64,000 nucleotides of DNA, from positions 930,001-994,000 of the forward strand of contig CAWUHX010000093.1 of the NCBI GenBank assembly GCA_963922205.1, in the 5' to 3' direction. A program made the translations under genes and the position numbers. Every line of letters starts with the position of its first letter. The stretch's first letter is position 1. The notes under the pieces were generated by a model. It did no database searches. It worked only from the letters and a program-made list of their open reading frames with translations, and was not told where the DNA came from. Below are positions 35,616 through 47,167 of this stretch, piece by piece. The stretch is from Romanomermis culicivorax (taxonomy: Eukaryota; Nematoda; Enoplea; Mermithida; Mermithidae).

Positions 35616-36593
35616 TGATTTTTCTTAAAATTTAGTTAGTGTCATCGGTTTTCCGCTTGTCCTTTTTTACTAAGCAAATCTGGAATGCTCCCTACAGACG
35701 CACTTAAATTTGGTTTAGATGAACAAGATTCGCACGCAAGTTTATGAATTCTTAGAAACTTATCCAGTTCGATCAAGAATCCATTTCTCCATTGAAAGCA
35801 AACGTGTTTCGCTCGAGCATCTCTGAATATATTCCTTTCATTATTATTTCTTCTGGAAATGAATGTCAAGTGTTTGCTTTTTATACGCATTATTCTCCTT
35901 TTTTTCACTCTTTTCCGTTTGCGAACTAAAAGCAGCTACAGATTTGTCTATATCAAGCCATTTTCTTTTGGTATTTAATAGGGATGGGCCGGGTATCCGG
36001 ATCCGGATCCGCGGATATCCGCCTAAATTTTAGGATCCGGATCCGATCCGGATCCGCTAAACCAGATTTTTTTGGATCCGGATCCGCCGAACCAAATTTT
36101 TTAAGATCCGGATCCGGATCCGCTGTTGTCAATGATTAAGATCCGGTCATAATCGGATCTTTATTCATTATTATTCTCATAAAATTTTGCAGTATTAGAA
36201 AACACCAGAAATTTTCCGGCGCTTCGCGCCGGATTAAATAATTCTTTGCAATACTATTTTTCAACAAATAGTGCTTCCTGGAGAAAAAATTTCCAGTAAA
36301 GGAAAAAATTTTGGCGGTCCTCCTGTACGGAAAAGGCGAATTTTGGTCCATTTCAGAACGTCAAAATCTACTCCAACTTTTTTGCAACTTAAATTTTAAA
36401 CATGAAGCCGAGTTTGAATTGAGAAGCATCATGGAACTAATTTTCAGAAATTTCAGGTTTAAATTGAAGTTTTTCAGATTTATGAAAGTTATGAGTATAT
36501 TTTCTTAATTTCTAAGATGATTATGAAGGACGGGAACTCGAGTGCTATTAGGAAGAAACTATGTGCGAAAATACATAAAAGATCATGGTTTTT

Positions 36594-36842
36594 TCAGTGT
36601 ACAACAAAAAATTTCTTCGTACAAAGACTTTTTGGCCGATCGTTTACAGGTACAAAGAGGCTTGTACACAAAATCACTGCAATGGTAGCAAAATTATACT
36701 TGAGAAACAGTAATTTTTCAACAGTACCACTCTTCAAACGATTTTTGGTAGGATCATAAATTTGATTAGCACCACTAAATAGCTGTTCATAGGGGACACT
36801 TTTCGCTGGTACTAATTTAAGTTTACTTTCTACATGAAGCAA
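36594..36842 (-). pseudogene. hAT transposase C-terminal dimerisation fragment
   Basis: Contains VPAKSVPYEQLFSGANQIYD and NRLKSGTVEKLLFLKYN, the conserved C-terminal hAT motif. This is part of the deleted element at 35979-37620. Confidence 0.85.
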
Positions 36843-37012
36843 TTGTCCAGAGACGTTTGAGATTTAAGTTCATGCTATAATTTGGTTTTTGAGTAGCTAG
36901 GTTCATTTTTTGGCTATCTCTAAAGAAAACACAAAAATTAATTCTTTAACATAACTTTACTTTACTAGTAGCAATTTGTTCCACAATTACTTCTATTTTC
37001 ATTATCTTCTTT

Positions 37013-37225
37013 TTATTTAGCCGCAAACTGCTTATATATTGCCATATGTTTCCTCTCCAAATGTTTTCTCTGACATCCAGACATCCTTTTCTGGATAACT
37101 GGATTCTGACATCCTTTTCTGGATAACTGGATTCTGCATTTATTGCACTTTGCCTTTTCTTCATCATCTGGGGACACTGTGAAGTAGTCCCACACTCTGC
37201 TAGTGAAGGAAAAACTTAAATCCAT
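37013..37225 (-). pseudogene. BED zinc-finger fragment of the hAT transposase
   Basis: A 70-residue frame starting MDLSF carries SRVWDYFTVSPDDEEKAKCN, KC as the second Cys pair, and HLERKH as the His pair: a BED-type DNA-binding finger. A 28-bp tandem duplication (37081-37108 and 37109-37136) falls between the Cys and His pairs and changes the local frame. Confidence 0.8.
37081..37136. repeat. 28-bp perfect tandem duplication
   Basis: Two identical adjacent units starting ACATCCTTTTCTGGATAACT and ending GGATTCTG. Because 28 is not a multiple of three, it shifts the reading frame within the BED finger. Confidence 0.9.
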
Positions 37226-37779
37226 AATTTCTGAAAAAAGTTTCCATTTCTATTTATTTCTTTTCTGATGAAACCAATATTAATCTAAACATGAATACAA
37301 TTTAATGAATGAAAATTATCAATTAGTACATGTGAACTATTTCAATAAATGAATACCTCAATCATTAATAATCTATTAATCTATTGACACCAATGAATAT
37401 AAATTCATTTAACTCAATTTTAGACAAATTAGACATAGTACATATACTTATTGAAAGATCCGGATCCGATCCGGATCCGCGCGGATCTGTTCCTCAAGAT
37501 CCGGTTCCGCTGAACCAAATTTTTTTGGATCCGGATCCGATCCGGATCCGCTGAACCAAATTTTCCAAGATCCGGATCCGGATCCGCTGTCGCCAAAAAA
37601 GTCGATCCGGCCCATCCCTAGTATTTAAGATGGACTTCCTAGCAAATCAAAATACAACGTGATGAAGAAACTCATTTCATCTAGTTTAGCTTCTCATGTG
37701 TTATGAAAATGGTGGATTTTACTTGATGTCACATAAGCGTTCGTATCAATGGCGTACATTGTAATTGGAGAGAATTGCC

Positions 37780-38036
37780 ATATGAACCACCCCGGAAATC
37801 ATCGGCCGTATGGCTAGCCATATGGTAGCTACAGGGTCACCACGACATTGATAAAAAACTGAAAAATGTCAATTTTCTCGGTGCTTCGCGCCATAAATAC
37901 ATTTCTTACGGTTTTTTGAACAAAAATTACTATTTTTCATGCTTTTTGGGTGAAAAAATCGTTTTTCTTGTCTTCTATGACCCCCCCCTAAAATTTTGGG
38001 ATGATCTCACAGACCTCGGGGCTACGATACATGAAT
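37780..38036. repeat. Direct repeat pair, copy 2
   Basis: Second, shorter copy of the 35220-35615 unit: GTATGGCTAGCCATATGG, ACTGAAAAATGTCAATTTTC, TCGGTGCTTCGCGCCATAAA, CCCCCTAAAATTTTGGGATG and CAGACCTCGGGG. Confidence 0.75.
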
Positions 38037-38305
38037 GATCAATGGTATTTACTTATTTGTTGAACTCACGACGTAAAAAAGTTTCTTCTGTGTAGTGTAA
38101 CATGGTCTATTACATCCCAAATAAAATTTGTTCTTATAATATTTCATACTTACCCGTATAAGCCCTTTACTTTTGGTTGATTTCCGGCATATCTTAAAAA
38201 AATCGAGTGAATTTATCTTATATGGCCTCTCCTGGACAAATCCGTGGTTATAGCGCTGACCCCTCTTTTTTACATATAATTGATCAGTCTCTTCATTTAA
38301 TTCAA

Positions 38306-38311
38306 TTTCAG
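38306..38311 (+). promoter_or_regulatory. Splice acceptor directly before the eat-20-like start codon
   Basis: ATTTCAG ends two bases before ATG 38314. In nematodes this spacing is typical of spliced-leader trans-splicing, though a 5' UTR intron would look the same. Confidence 0.5.
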
Positions 38312-38313
38312 GG

Positions 38314-41300
38314 ATGTCCATTGCTCTCATCGTGATTTGGATTATTGGTATTCATCTGCTCGGGTCAGGATCATGTGACACCAACTTATCTTCCACAATA
38401 TCGTTGAATGGCGAACACTTGCTTTTAAATCCAAGTTCAGCGTTCAAAATATATTTTAGTTCAGTGTCTTCGTCGTCGCCATTGTCAGCCGTAGATGGTT
38501 ATTTTAATATAATAATTGCAAACAATTTTACCGACCAACAGAAGCAGAACAACACGTTGACAATATCGGTCCTTGGGGAAGATCAAGAGGAAGAAAATTC
38601 AATTTTGGCGTCATGCTCGTTGGCGATTTCAGGTTAGTTGATTTATTTCACTTGATTCTTTACTTTCATCTCATTCTTTATCCAATGTTCTTCTCACCTT
38701 GGTCTTTGGCTTACTTGCAATTGGAGGGGTTCGGGGCACCCTCTCCAACTCGATCGAACCTAATACCTTGGGACTCTCCTTCCCAACTGGAAAAAATTAG
38801 GCAAAAAATGGTCTTAGAAATGCATATTTTTTTTGTTTACTTCATTCATACCCTTAGATGCTTTGTAATACATTAATTACGACGATGGAATTTTTTGACA
38901 TAGAATTTAGAACATACTACAACTAATATGGTACCAATTAGATCGTGGTTTTCATAATGAAATTTCGAAAAACACCGTAAACGTTCGACAATAGTTCAAT
39001 TTACGAATAAAAACGTCCGAACAATAATTTGATTCGGACATGAAAACTGTTTCTATGAAATTTTTCACGAGGATTCAGGACCATTTTACTTATTCTTGCA
39101 TAATTTATTATGTTGTAGTTAATTCAGTGAGATCTGAGAATTGTTTAAATTCTGAACATGTAAGACTTTTTATAGAGCACTTCGTCAGTCAAAAAGACAC
39201 TGACTAGGAAACAAATTTTCGTCGGAATCTTCTCAGAATTATTATGGCCCCGTCTTCAATTGAGTCTGTATTGTATGAGTTGACATGAGCTCTGCCCCTG
39301 AGAGACTTGTTTAACCAACATCTGTTTGAAAAAAATAAACTTTGCCTTTGCCATCAACAGTTGATATAATTTCTTTTTTATAACTACTGAAATCAAATTT
39401 CCACACGATTCCTTCAACCTGATTCATTTTTTACTTTCTCTTATCTCACAATATTGTTCTTTTTCTATTCCGCATTTTCGTGTTTTCCTACTATTCTTAT
39501 CTTGCTACGTGACTTAATTGGCATATTTTTCTTCCGATTATTGATTTATTGCACCGAGAAGACAATTTTCTTGTTTTTTATTTACCAACATTCGTATCCT
39601 AGCTCTATATATAAATGGAAACGTGCCAATATTTTTTGCATAGCCAAAGCAAGAATTTTTATACACAACGTAGCATGTAAATCATAAAATTTAGTTTAGT
39701 TTATCGTTATAATTAATTTTTTGCTCAATTTTCGCATGACGTGTGTCATTGACAAATTTATAATGATATTGGTTATTTTTATTATGCAGGTAAGTATGTG
39801 CGAAAAACGCCATAATTGCAGTGCGTCTTGTTTTTAGACGTTCTGTCGAAACTAGCCCCAACGACGACGGAGAATTTGACGATCAATTGGTCGTTCAGAA
39901 ACCGTAGTGACTTATATTGTACAATTTCCGATCACCTCAGAAATGAACTCACCAGCAAAAGCACTAAAGTTAAAGGCCGTCGATATTTGAACGATTATTA
40001 TATCGACATCAAATTCAGTAATTTTTTATCGCAACTAATTTTTTAGTATTCTTTCTAGTAGATTTCAACTTTCAAAATATTGTATATCCGCTGAAGTCGA
40101 TACAAACCTGCCCGCTTTAGTTGGTCCTGTTCAGAGCACACGGTTTTCATTCTCGAAAAACCCATATATTTTATGGTTTTGTTTTGAAAAATGTAGAAAC
40201 CGTTTCCGGCTGTGGGATTGGTTTCTCCGAGATTAGCTACAACATCACTGATAACATTACTGCGTATTGTCTCCTCAGCATTACCCATGAAGTAAATGTT
40301 GTCTTTTTTGTGTGAATTATATACTTTCGTTCAGACTTTTTTCAAGGAGAGTAAACTCGCATTTGATGACCCTATTTCTGAGGTCAGGAAAGTAGGGTAG
40401 AGTGTCGAGGTAAAATCTGAATTCATCGAATTTTCCTTCCTTTTTTCATCAATACATACGAGTACTAATTACAATATAATTGATCATTGCACTGGAACTT
40501 TTTTTCTTTGGAATTCAATTTCGTAATTCTTTTGATTTTATATCCTAATTATCTGATTTTAGACGGTAATAAAATTTGAAATTTTTTAAAGATATCAAAT
40601 TTCCTTGTACGCTTTAATTGATTGAGTAAAGCAACATTTCTAAAAAATATTCTATTTGATTTTCAAAAGTCGTTCATAAGTATGTAATGAATCACTTAAT
40701 TTTATTTCAGGCTCCGGTAACAACTGCATCAACCAATTTCACGTTTGCCAGGACCTCGTCAAATTCAAAACAAATTGTAAAACTCCGGCTTCTTCTCCAA
40801 GTGGTTCGACGATATATTCTCCCGAAAAAGACGCTAATGCTTGCTTTTCGAAACTTCAATACGATCCGCTATGCTGTCCGGCCTGCATCGACAATTGCTC
40901 GTTAAGTAAAATAACAGCGTCCGACGCAATTCTTCCGTCTGATTTACCGACACCACCGACGACGTCACTACTGTTTTCGACCTCATTGCCTTTTAGGTCC
41001 ACGGATCCGTTGACCAATGCGTCTTTTCCGACGCCGCCGGTCTTTCCTGTTACGAAATCGAAAGCATTCGGTTCGACAAAAAGTCATAATGGTAACGTCC
41101 TACTTCTAGTGTTGAAATTCTCGAAGTTATGAGTGCGAATTTATTGCCATGAAGTTTCGAAGTTTATAAAAGTTCATGTTGATATTTTTGACTCAAGCAT
41201 ATCCAGAAGAGCAACACTATGATCAACGTCTCGTTTTGTTGTTAGTCCGTAAAATCATGATTCATATCATATATTATAATCAGGACTCTTGCACGAATTT

Positions 41301-44300
41301 CTGAAAAAAATTTTAAGGCGGAATCTACGTACTCCGTCATACATGATCAGATAGAAATTCAAAAGTTTGAGAAATTCTAGAAGAACTTAAATAGAATTTT
41401 ATGACAAATTGAATCGAAGGCACAGTGTAATTTATCTAATCAGTGTTATTAAGAAAAGAATTTAATGCACTTATTTTTCTGACATGCATGTTACACTCAA
41501 TTAAACGTCGATTCATTTTCAGATTCCAGCCTCATTGACCCCGTTGAGGATACCAATACCCTTCCGATACCTCCTGTTAACTTCTCAGACCGTGCACATT
41601 CGATCGTCGATCACTGTCTTCCAAACCCGTGCTTCAATAATCAATCGTGTAAAGTTAACCTGAACGAATCATTGTCTTCCAATCAACTTCTTTACCTATG
41701 CGATTGCAAATATCCATTTTCTGGCGACAGATGCCAATATTTCGACCATTGTTCTAACAATACGTGCAAAAATGGAGCGACTTGCCAATTTTTGGCGTCC
41801 AATGAAATTCAGAACTCCACGAAATTTTACAAATGCGTTTGCCCTGCGGGTTTGACGGGCGAATTTTGCGATTCGCCGGTTTTGCTTCCTCCTCTGATAT
41901 TGACTTCGCCGGCCGGAGTTGCAGTTAGTCATCATGTTAATGTAACGGAAACTGAAGCCACCAGCCTAGGTAGGGTTTCAAATTTCGATCACTCACTTCG
42001 GAAAAGCTACTGAAATCAAAATATTGAAAATAAAAATATTTTCTTTCATTTGATGCGAAATCATCATAACTCTCAAAACTTACAAAAGTGTCATCTCTTG
42101 CCGGCTGCGTTCGTTTTTTCATACAAAATCCTTTGACTACCCAACAAGAGGTTTTATGAAAAACTACAATTCTATAATCCATACACTGATTGCAAATCAA
42201 TTTGTATGTTATAACAGATCTTTTCCGTTTTCAGTGGTAATACTGAATATTTCAAGCATTTTTTCCGTACTATCGATTGCTAGAGTATTGATTATTTTCG
42301 GAAGCATTATATCGTTTCAATATTCACAGTTTGGATTTCTTTATAGAAGGGTGGGAATTATCTAGCTCTACACTAGAGGAAAGTGAAAATTGTAGAGGAA
42401 GTTTCCTGATGTGAACATTTGAGGAAAATGAATTGAAAAAATTTTTGGTCTAGAAATCACGAATCTACTGGCAAGGAGCTTATCAAAAAGGAAGAATACA
42501 ATAATAAATTTACTATTTTCGAGAAAAACAAAGTGTTCATCGAAATTTTCTGTGCATGGTACAAAGATTTTTTGGAATTATATACTTTTTCAATGGTTCG
42601 AATAATTTTTAGCCAGAAAATTTTGTCTTCCACAGCATTTTTATATCTTAAAAAACTTAGTGCAAAATATTGTGCACGGCTCTGCGCTAAAAGTTCGATT
42701 TATTCCTGAAACATTCACTAAGATTATTAACCGTCCTTAATTTTCTGAAAATTTTCAGTTGACGGACTATTTCGCTCATCAACGATGAAAATTTTAATTG
42801 TGTTGTAATCACTTTTACTAGGTTTTTTTGCAGAAACTTCAACATCACATTTAATTTCCGTATCCACAACGGAAAAACAGGAGTCGTCGATAATCACGAA
42901 GAATGTAACAATTCAAACTGCGCCGCAGGTTTCCCCTTGCGATCCGAATCCCTGTCTTCATAATGGCACGTGCGAGATTATCAAAAGCGCTAATTATTCG
43001 CTGGTTCATAAATGTATTTGCCATCCGGAGTACGAGGAAAGCGTAAATTGTAGCGTCAGGCGTAAAAACAGCGTCTTACCGACTGTTTCACCAGCGATTT
43101 TTTTATCGACGTCAACATCTAGTACGACAACTACAACGGCTATTCAGATTGATACCACTGAAGCCGTAAAGTCAAAAATGACGACGCAGACGACGCCACC
43201 TACAACGCTAACGACGACGACTATTATTGCTACCATATCGACCGATAAATTATTTGATTGTTCTGCGGATTTCGACTGCAATCGTGGCAGATGTATAAAT
43301 GGAAAGTGAGGAAGATTTATTTTCTAGACTTATTAGGGTGATTCCGTCCATTTGTTTTTTTTCTGAAACGGGCAGTCAAAGAAGTATTTGAAATACAATG
43401 CAATGCTTCTAAGATTATTTTATTGACAAAATAATGCTCTGTTCTTGTCAAATTCTGAAAAGGTGCGAAATTTTACACTTTTTGTTTATCCATAGGATCT
43501 TAAAACAGTAAACCGAGCACCTTTCAAAAAATTGCATTATTCTAGAATTGCGGATTTCATTATCGAGTACGATAATGAAATTATCGTTCTCGATATCAGA
43601 GTTGTGGTCGATCGCTAAACCAATGAGCCTGATCATTGATGAATAAATTAACAACAAATTTGCACAGAGGTGCGCCGAAGTTAGGCTCATTGATACAGCG
43701 ATCGACATCTTTGCCCAGCTTAAACTTTGGACCTTTGTATGCAGGGCCGTGCGCAGGGTTTTTTCATGGGGGCGGACTAAATTTTTTTACTTAATAGCCC
43801 CAGAAAATGTTGATTTTACGCGATACTCTGTTTGCATTCTGCCTCAATGGGGGGAGGGGGCGGACGCCCCCCGCTCCCCTTGTACACGGCCCTGTTTGTA
43901 TGGAATATCTGCACACTGGGTGACTCTTGATTGGACTGTTCGAATGCTTATTTCACGTGTTTTCCGATATCTTGCAACAAGGCAGACACAATGACTCAAA
44001 ATTTATCAAATTTTTCACCCTTTTCTCCCTTACATGCCGTTCTTATACCTATTGTAGAGTTTATAGGTACCCAAACTTTTGTTCGAAGGCGATCCGTTGT
44101 GCTGCCATCACTGTTTCCCTGTTTGTATGTATATTTAACTTGAGGGTTTCCAAGGCCTCTTAGCTCAGTTGGTTAGAGCGTGGTGCTAATAACGCCAAGG
44201 TCAACAGTTCGATCCTGTTAGGGGCCAATTTTTTTGCGTTATCTCAAGTATCGTAGCATTGGATAACGAGACGTTTTCATGATCATTTTATCTTTTTTGC

Positions 44301-47091
44301 GTGATTTAATTCATTTTTTGCAGCAACTGCTTAGGAAATCGCATTTAGTCATGTTTTTCTATTGTTTGATTGCATAGGGTTGGTTTCTGTTTTTGGTTCT
44401 TCATTTTCTTTGCCATTTGAATTGATTTGGAGTGTGTCAAACTTTAATGTACATTTTTAGATGTCATTTATGTACTGATTTATTGAAAAGAATATATGTG
44501 CAAAGTCTTTGATAAAATATGAACGATAATTTTGTGTGAAGGAGAAAAGATCCTCTGACGTCAGTGAATTAAAGGAAATATGTCAATAGAAGACCTCCAG
44601 CACTCTATTTCGGTAAAAAATTGCACTTTGTCAAGAAATTTTTGAAAATTTATAAACCTATCACGAAAGCTGCAAGTCTCTCTTAAAAGTTTTTTTTATT
44701 CATGAGTCACTGAGGCCCCGGCAACTCCTGTCTTATTGCAGGCAAGTAACCCGTTGCTCCCATCAATATTCGTGCTCCCTTTTTTTCTATTCTAGCTTTT
44801 GAAATTCCGTTGTTCTTTTTTAATCACAATTCACACGCAATTTATTTTCTTTATTTGTATTTAGTTATTGCGCCTTCGAATGCTCTCTCACTTTTCAATG
44901 ATTTTAATATGACTCTGTACTCATTTACTTGACTTCTCTGGGGTATTTTTACTACTTATTATTTTACCGATGAATTGCGATTATGAGCTTGCTGCTTAGG
45001 ATATACCGTTTACTATTTTTGCAGTATCTACATATTCGTCACTTTTACTAGTCGGCCATTGATTGTTGCTTCACCTGAACACTTCCTATGATATGCTGTC
45101 GTAAAATATTTTACGAAATGCATCTGTACTGATTTATCGATACGACTAATTTTGAAACTTAGTTTTCCGCGTGTATATTTTCCTGAGCATTTTCCATTTT
45201 CTTTGATGAATTTTTTAGGAAACGTCCGTCTTTGGCAACTTTACTAAATCTATTTTTCTTTGTCAATTTTTTCGAACCACGTGCTCAAATTTATCAGCTT
45301 TGTGGATATGTTGCCATTTTGTCAATATTTTTATTCTTATTTTTCCTTTTAAAACAGCGCACGTCATGATGAAAAATACCGTATCTGATTATTGGAATGC
45401 TTTAGATATGGTATTATGGCGTTGTGGTTAGTCATCTAGTGTAGCTTTGCTTGGAATACGTTCCAAGCCAAAGATTTTTTTGTTATTCTTCAATAGCTCA
45501 GAATTTATAAGAATAAATCCGCTTTACTCTAGGTGTAACTGCTCCGGATCGGGCTACGAAGGCTTACATTGTGAAAAAGATATTGACGAATGCAATCTGG
45601 CGCTATGTCATAATCAATCGACGTGCGAAAATACGCCAGGATCTTATAAATGCAATTGTTTAGCAAGTTTTTCGGGTAAGTAATTTTCGGTCCTTCAGAA
45701 TAAGGAATCCTAATATGATTACAGGAAAATTTTAGTTGAATTATTCAACTATGAACATCTGCTTTATGCAAAACTGTTCATGTTGCACACAAGATACAAC
45801 GTCATGTAGATCTAAATTTGATATACTTGGTTATCATTATTTATTTCCGAAGTGAAGAAGTCTGTAAATAAGGCTATAAGATGACTGACTGTCAAATCTA
45901 GTGCTGGAAAATGTCATACGCTCATGCTGATTGAAGGAACTAATTTTTTGAATTGGTTGTTTGATATTTGAATTTGGTTGCCGGTTATCAACTCAAATTC
46001 ATCAAACAGTTGATTTTTAGTGGTTTTTGCTTTCCCAGCTAGCTGGTGGCACTACCTACCTGATTAAAATCATAAGCACATTACTCAAGTCTGCATTTTA
46101 ATGATGTGATGACTTCGAATTTCAAAAGGAAAATTATTCATATCATTTTTTTTACCGTGGGTGGCATTGGTAATAGAAAATGACATTGTTTCGTATTATC
46201 AGTCTTCTTATGTGAAACTTGGAGAATTTTCTGACTTTTTTGAAAAGTCTACACAACGTTGATTCAAAAGGATACTGCTGCAGCAGAAAGTTGAATCGTT
46301 GAAATGATTATTATTTAACCTATCCACCTATTTTTTTACAAAACAAACGAAACCAACAAGCTACAAATTTATATATGCAATGTGCTATCTTATTCCAGTC
46401 TTTCAAACATATTCGTAACATTACGGTATTTAGAAGACCCTTTATCGAAGCTCCAAACATCCCTATACAAAATAATTGAGAGCGAGGCACGAAATCCCAA
46501 CCCGATGTTCACCTAAGCTCTATTTGATTAAAAATCATAGACACTGTTTACCTCGGGGGGGGGCGACCATAATTTTCTAGTTGATCAAATAATTTATCCT
46601 GGCTTGATTTTCGACTGAAATCGCACAATTCTGGGCATTATTAAGCAGCGTAAAGTATGTTGCCAGATTTTGTTTTTGAGATTTTTGCACAAAATTTCTA
46701 CTTCCCACACCCGCTAGTGTTGAGAGTTTTCTTTCGAGTAGTACTAAAATTCTAGCTATACATCGCGCTCATTTTTTCAGGCCAACATTGTGATATTCCT
46801 TCCATAATTCCCGTCGGCAACTCAGGTCGAAGTCATTCCGAGGAGGAAAAAACGTCGACGTCCTCTAGCCACCACGACGATGGCGGCGGCGGCGTTGGCG
46901 GCGTCGTCGGTGGCATAATAGGCGGTATCGCCATCTTGTGCTTAATTATCGGCGCATTTTTCTTGTACAAGTATATAAGCCGGAGTCGAAAATTGAAAGG
47001 CAAATATAACCCGGCCAAAGAAGAAATGAACAATATCGGCGGACACCCTGTCCCGCTGGCTACTTTGAATACGGGCGAACGATTAATATAA
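38314..47091 (+). CDS. eat-20: EAT-20/Crumbs-like transmembrane polarity protein (9 exons)
   Basis: Exons: 38314-38632, 39838-40017, 40197-40291, 40335-40350, 40711-41091, 41523-41969, 42834-43305, 45533-45675, 46781-47091. All phases close (2364 nt, about 787 residues), the 16-nt fourth exon being needed for this. Order: signal peptide; N-glycosylation-rich and Cys-rich extracellular part; EGF repeats in exons 6-9, including a calcium-binding type (DIDECNLALCHNQSTCENTP); Ser/Thr-rich mucin-like stretch in exon 7; Gly-rich stalk; membrane segment IAILCLIIGAFFLYKYI. The 37-residue tail has GKYNP (FERM-binding type) and ends in ERLI, the PDZ-binding terminus by which Crumbs proteins recruit Pals1/Stardust. 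There are only a few EGF repeats and no laminin-G domains, which fits nematode EAT-20 better than long Crumbs. The symbol is by family resemblance. Confidence 0.9.
43742..43894. mobile_element. hAT-type MITE in eat-20-like intron 7
   Basis: Ends CAGGGCCGTGCGCAGG and TACACGGCCCTG; the outer 10 bp are perfect inverted repeats. Flanked by a perfect 8-bp duplication TTTGTATG (43734-43741 and 43895-43902). 153 bp, with G-rich left and C-rich right halves. It lies about 260 bp upstream of the tRNA gene in the same intron. Confidence 0.9.
44154..44226 (+). tRNA. tRNA-Ile (anticodon AAU)
   Basis: 73 nt fold cleanly into a cloverleaf. Acceptor stem GGCCTCT pairs with AGGGGCC (one G-U), D arm GCTC...GAGC, anticodon stem TGGTG/CGCCA with loop CTAATAA (anticodon AAT at the centre), T arm AACAG-TTCGATC-CTGTT. 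A-box TAGCTCAGTTGG and B-box GTTCGATCC are intact and there is no intron. It lies in sense orientation inside the long intron between exons 7 and 8 of the eat-20-like gene. It is transcribed by Pol III inside a Pol II unit; a T-run follows at 44229. Confidence 0.96.
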
Positions 47092-47161
47092 ACACACAAG
47101 AAAAAATTCGACTAAAGTAAAGCTTATTTTTTCCGCTTTTCGATTTTTCGGCGGAGCTGGA

Positions 47162-47167
47162 AATAAA
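47162..47167 (+). terminator. Poly(A) signal of the eat-20-like gene
   Basis: AATAAA about 70 nt after the stop codon at 47089-47091, giving a short 3' UTR typical of nematodes. Confidence 0.6.

Larger units (their letters stand above)
35979..37620 (-). mobile_element. hAT element, internally deleted, with GGATCC subterminal arrays
   Basis: Ends are inverted repeats TAGGGATGGGCCGG and CCGGCCCATCCCTA. A perfect 8-bp duplication GTATTTAA stands at 35971-35978 and 37621-37628. Inside each end lies a 120-170 bp array of GGATCCGGATCCG palindromes (about 35990-36160 and 37455-37610). The minus strand keeps a BED zinc finger (37013-37225) and a dimerisation motif (36700-36842). The catalytic middle is missing. 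A hairpin repeat unit is embedded at 36216-36232. The perfect duplication suggests a fairly recent insertion. Confidence 0.93.

Noticed and set aside
38049-38330. 93-codon minus-strand open frame overlapping the eat-20-like start
   Set aside because: No domain; overlaps the signal-peptide exon and its acceptor on the other strand.
40687-40905. 72-codon frame starting at 40687 in the frame APVTTAST
   Set aside because: The same DNA in another frame gives a 126-codon Cys-rich reading that continues in phase into the next EGF exon.
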